DNA from: Gemmatimonadaceae bacterium
Lineage (GTDB): Bacteria; Gemmatimonadota; Gemmatimonadetes; Gemmatimonadales; Gemmatimonadaceae
Direction: 5' to 3'
Assembly (NCBI GenBank): GCA_020853635.1
Contig: JADYYN010000248.1
Coordinates: forward strand, 1 to 35,768
DNA: 35,768 nt
The position numbers were made by a program, and so were the translations under genes. Positions 34,760-35,768 of the stretch are shown piece by piece. The notes beneath the pieces were generated by a model. The model worked only from the letters and a program-made list of their open reading frames with translations. It searched no databases and was not told where the DNA came from. Position 1 is the stretch's first letter; every line of letters begins with the position of its first letter.

Positions 34760-35768
34760 ATGATGATGACCCGCATTCGCAGCCTCGCTGCCGCCGTGAT
34801 CGCCACCATCCTCCTCGGCAGCTGCGGAGGCGAACCCACCGGCCCCGGGGTCGGCATGGGGCAAGTGGCCTTGGCCCCCGTGTTCGCCAGCGCGAACGAA
34901 GCGTCGATCGTCGACGTCGCGTTCGTGCGGGTGCGGATCAACGAGCTGCTGCGGCAGGACGCGCTCATCGACACCGTGATCGCGTGGCCGGCCACCGGTG
35001 ACTCACTCGTCATCCGGCTGGCCCTGCCTGTTCAAGTGGAGCCGTACGCGCTGCGTCTTGCCATGGCGAACGCGCAGGGAGACACCGTGTTTCGCGCGGG
35101 CCCCACGCCGGTGCGCGCGCGATTGAACCCGGACCCCGACGACGTGGCGTCGCCGGTGCTGACCTACATCGGCGTCGGCTCCGACGCGACCGGCGTGCGT
35201 TTCGTCTCGCCACCGGTGTCTGCGGACTTCGGGCAGACGGTCGGGATCGTCGCCGAGGCGTTCGACGGGCAGAACAACGTCATCGCGGGGACGCCGATCG
35301 CGTACGCGCTGGTGAATCCGGCGGACTCGGTGCGGGCGCGGTTCCCGGATCGCGGCGTGGGTTCGCTCGTCGTGGGCAACGTGCGTGGCGATGTCGCGAT
35401 CGAAGCGCGGTTGCTCACCGGGCCGTCGGTGACGACGACCATCGCGGTGCAGCCGGTCGCCAACGGCATCATCGCGCAGAGCGGCAACAACCAGTCCGGC
35501 ACCGCGGGCGGCGCGTTGGCGCAGCCGCTCGTCGCACGCGTGCGCGCGGCCGATGGGCTCGGCGTGGCGGGTGTGCCGGTGGCGTTCACAGTGCTCACCG
35601 GCGGCGGTACGCTCGGCACGGTGATCGACACGTCGGACGCGAACGGTGACGCGAGCACCACGCTCACGCTCGGGCTCGTCGCCGGCGCGCAGACCGTCCG
35701 CGCATCACTGCCGAGCGTCGCAGGCGCCGAGGTGATCTTCACTGCGAACGCGGTGGGTGGCGCGGCCA
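34760..35768 (+). CDS. Ig-like (Big-1 type) domain lipoprotein, 3' partial
   Basis: The frame from the triple ATG at 34760 stays open to the right edge (336 codons), so the gene is cut off. The N-terminus is a lipoprotein signal: MMMTRIRSLAAAVIATILLGSC, with lipobox LGSC and Cys22 as the lipidated residue, followed by GGEPTGPG. A beta-rich region follows, and near residues 240-330 a clear bacterial Ig-like group 1 domain: SGTAGGALAQPLVARVRAADG, GVPVAFTVLTGGGTLG, DTSDANGDASTTLTLG and QTVRASLP. Such proteins sit on the cell envelope and often carry several Ig repeats for adhesion or scaffolding. More repeats probably follow beyond the window. Which of the three ATGs is used is not decided. Confidence 0.85.
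   Translation, partial: MMMTRIRSLAAAVIATILLGSCGGEPTGPGVGMGQVALAPVFASANEASIVDVAFVRVRINELLRQDALIDTVIAWPATGDSLVIRLALPVQVEPYALRLAMANAQGDTVFRAGPTPVRARLNPDPDDVASPVLTYIGVGSDATGVRFVSPPVSADFGQTVGIVAEAFDGQNNVIAGTPIAYALVNPADSVRARFPDRGVGSLVVGNVRGDVAIEARLLTGPSVTTTIAVQPVANGIIAQSGNNQSGTAGGALAQPLVARVRAADGLGVAGVPVAFTVLTGGGTLGTVIDTSDANGDASTTLTLGLVAGAQTVRASLPSVAGAEVIFTANAVGGAA

Overview
This window looks like chromosomal DNA of a high-GC, Gram-negative, aerobic heterotroph. The suggestion comes from many genes with N-terminal signal peptides, TonB-plug-like surface proteins carrying carboxypeptidase-regulatory domains, a PQQ dehydrogenase, small monohaem cytochromes c, DUF885 and S9 peptidases, and Ser/Thr kinases with TPR or TolB-like tails. 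That mixture is typical of Gemmatimonadota, but no rRNA or universal marker is present, so the taxonomy is inference. I see no tRNA, rRNA, CRISPR array, insertion sequence or phage gene. Gene density is high: no gap exceeds about 200 bp.

Layout. (a) 2-5835, plus strand: 5'-truncated carboxypeptidase-regulatory/plug protein, UPF0182 membrane protein, lone ExbD. (b) 5941-10351: M20 peptidase (minus), secreted DUF4350-like protein (plus), amidohydrolase (minus). (c) 10496-13398, plus: copper chaperone and CsoR repressor (4-bp overlap), PLP-dependent dehydratase, second plug-tailed protein, ending at a strong bidirectional terminator. (d) 13456-14408, minus: cytochrome c followed by an exported RidA, divergent from (e) 14581-18889, plus: Tat-exported FAD amine-oxidase-like enzyme, beta-propeller protein, DUF885 peptidase. 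(f) 19007-23081, minus: HupE/UreJ-like membrane protein, cytochrome c, PQQ dehydrogenase, divergent from (g) 23170-27721, plus: beta-propeller, tiny Arg-rich protein, ECF sigma factor, Ser/Thr kinase-TPR. (h) 27718-34561: alcohol dehydrogenase (minus), S9 dipeptidyl-peptidase-like enzyme (plus), Ser/Thr kinase-TolB-TPR (minus), tgt (minus). (i) 34760-end, plus: truncated Ig-like lipoprotein.

How the genes fit together. The central 14-24 kb holds two similarly built extracytoplasmic redox modules. Each has one exported oxidoreductase (FAD type or PQQ type), one small cytochrome c of the same subfamily, and one NHL-type beta-propeller. The FAD module also carries an exported RidA, which would fit detoxification of the imines the oxidase would make. 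The sigma factor and kinase overlap by 8 bp and are probably co-expressed. The two plug-tailed proteins share a C-terminal module with no beta-barrel, a good candidate for an undescribed surface-protein family. Several intergenic gaps carry purine-rich heptad repeats (GAGATGG-like), two of which fold into long hairpins at gene ends.
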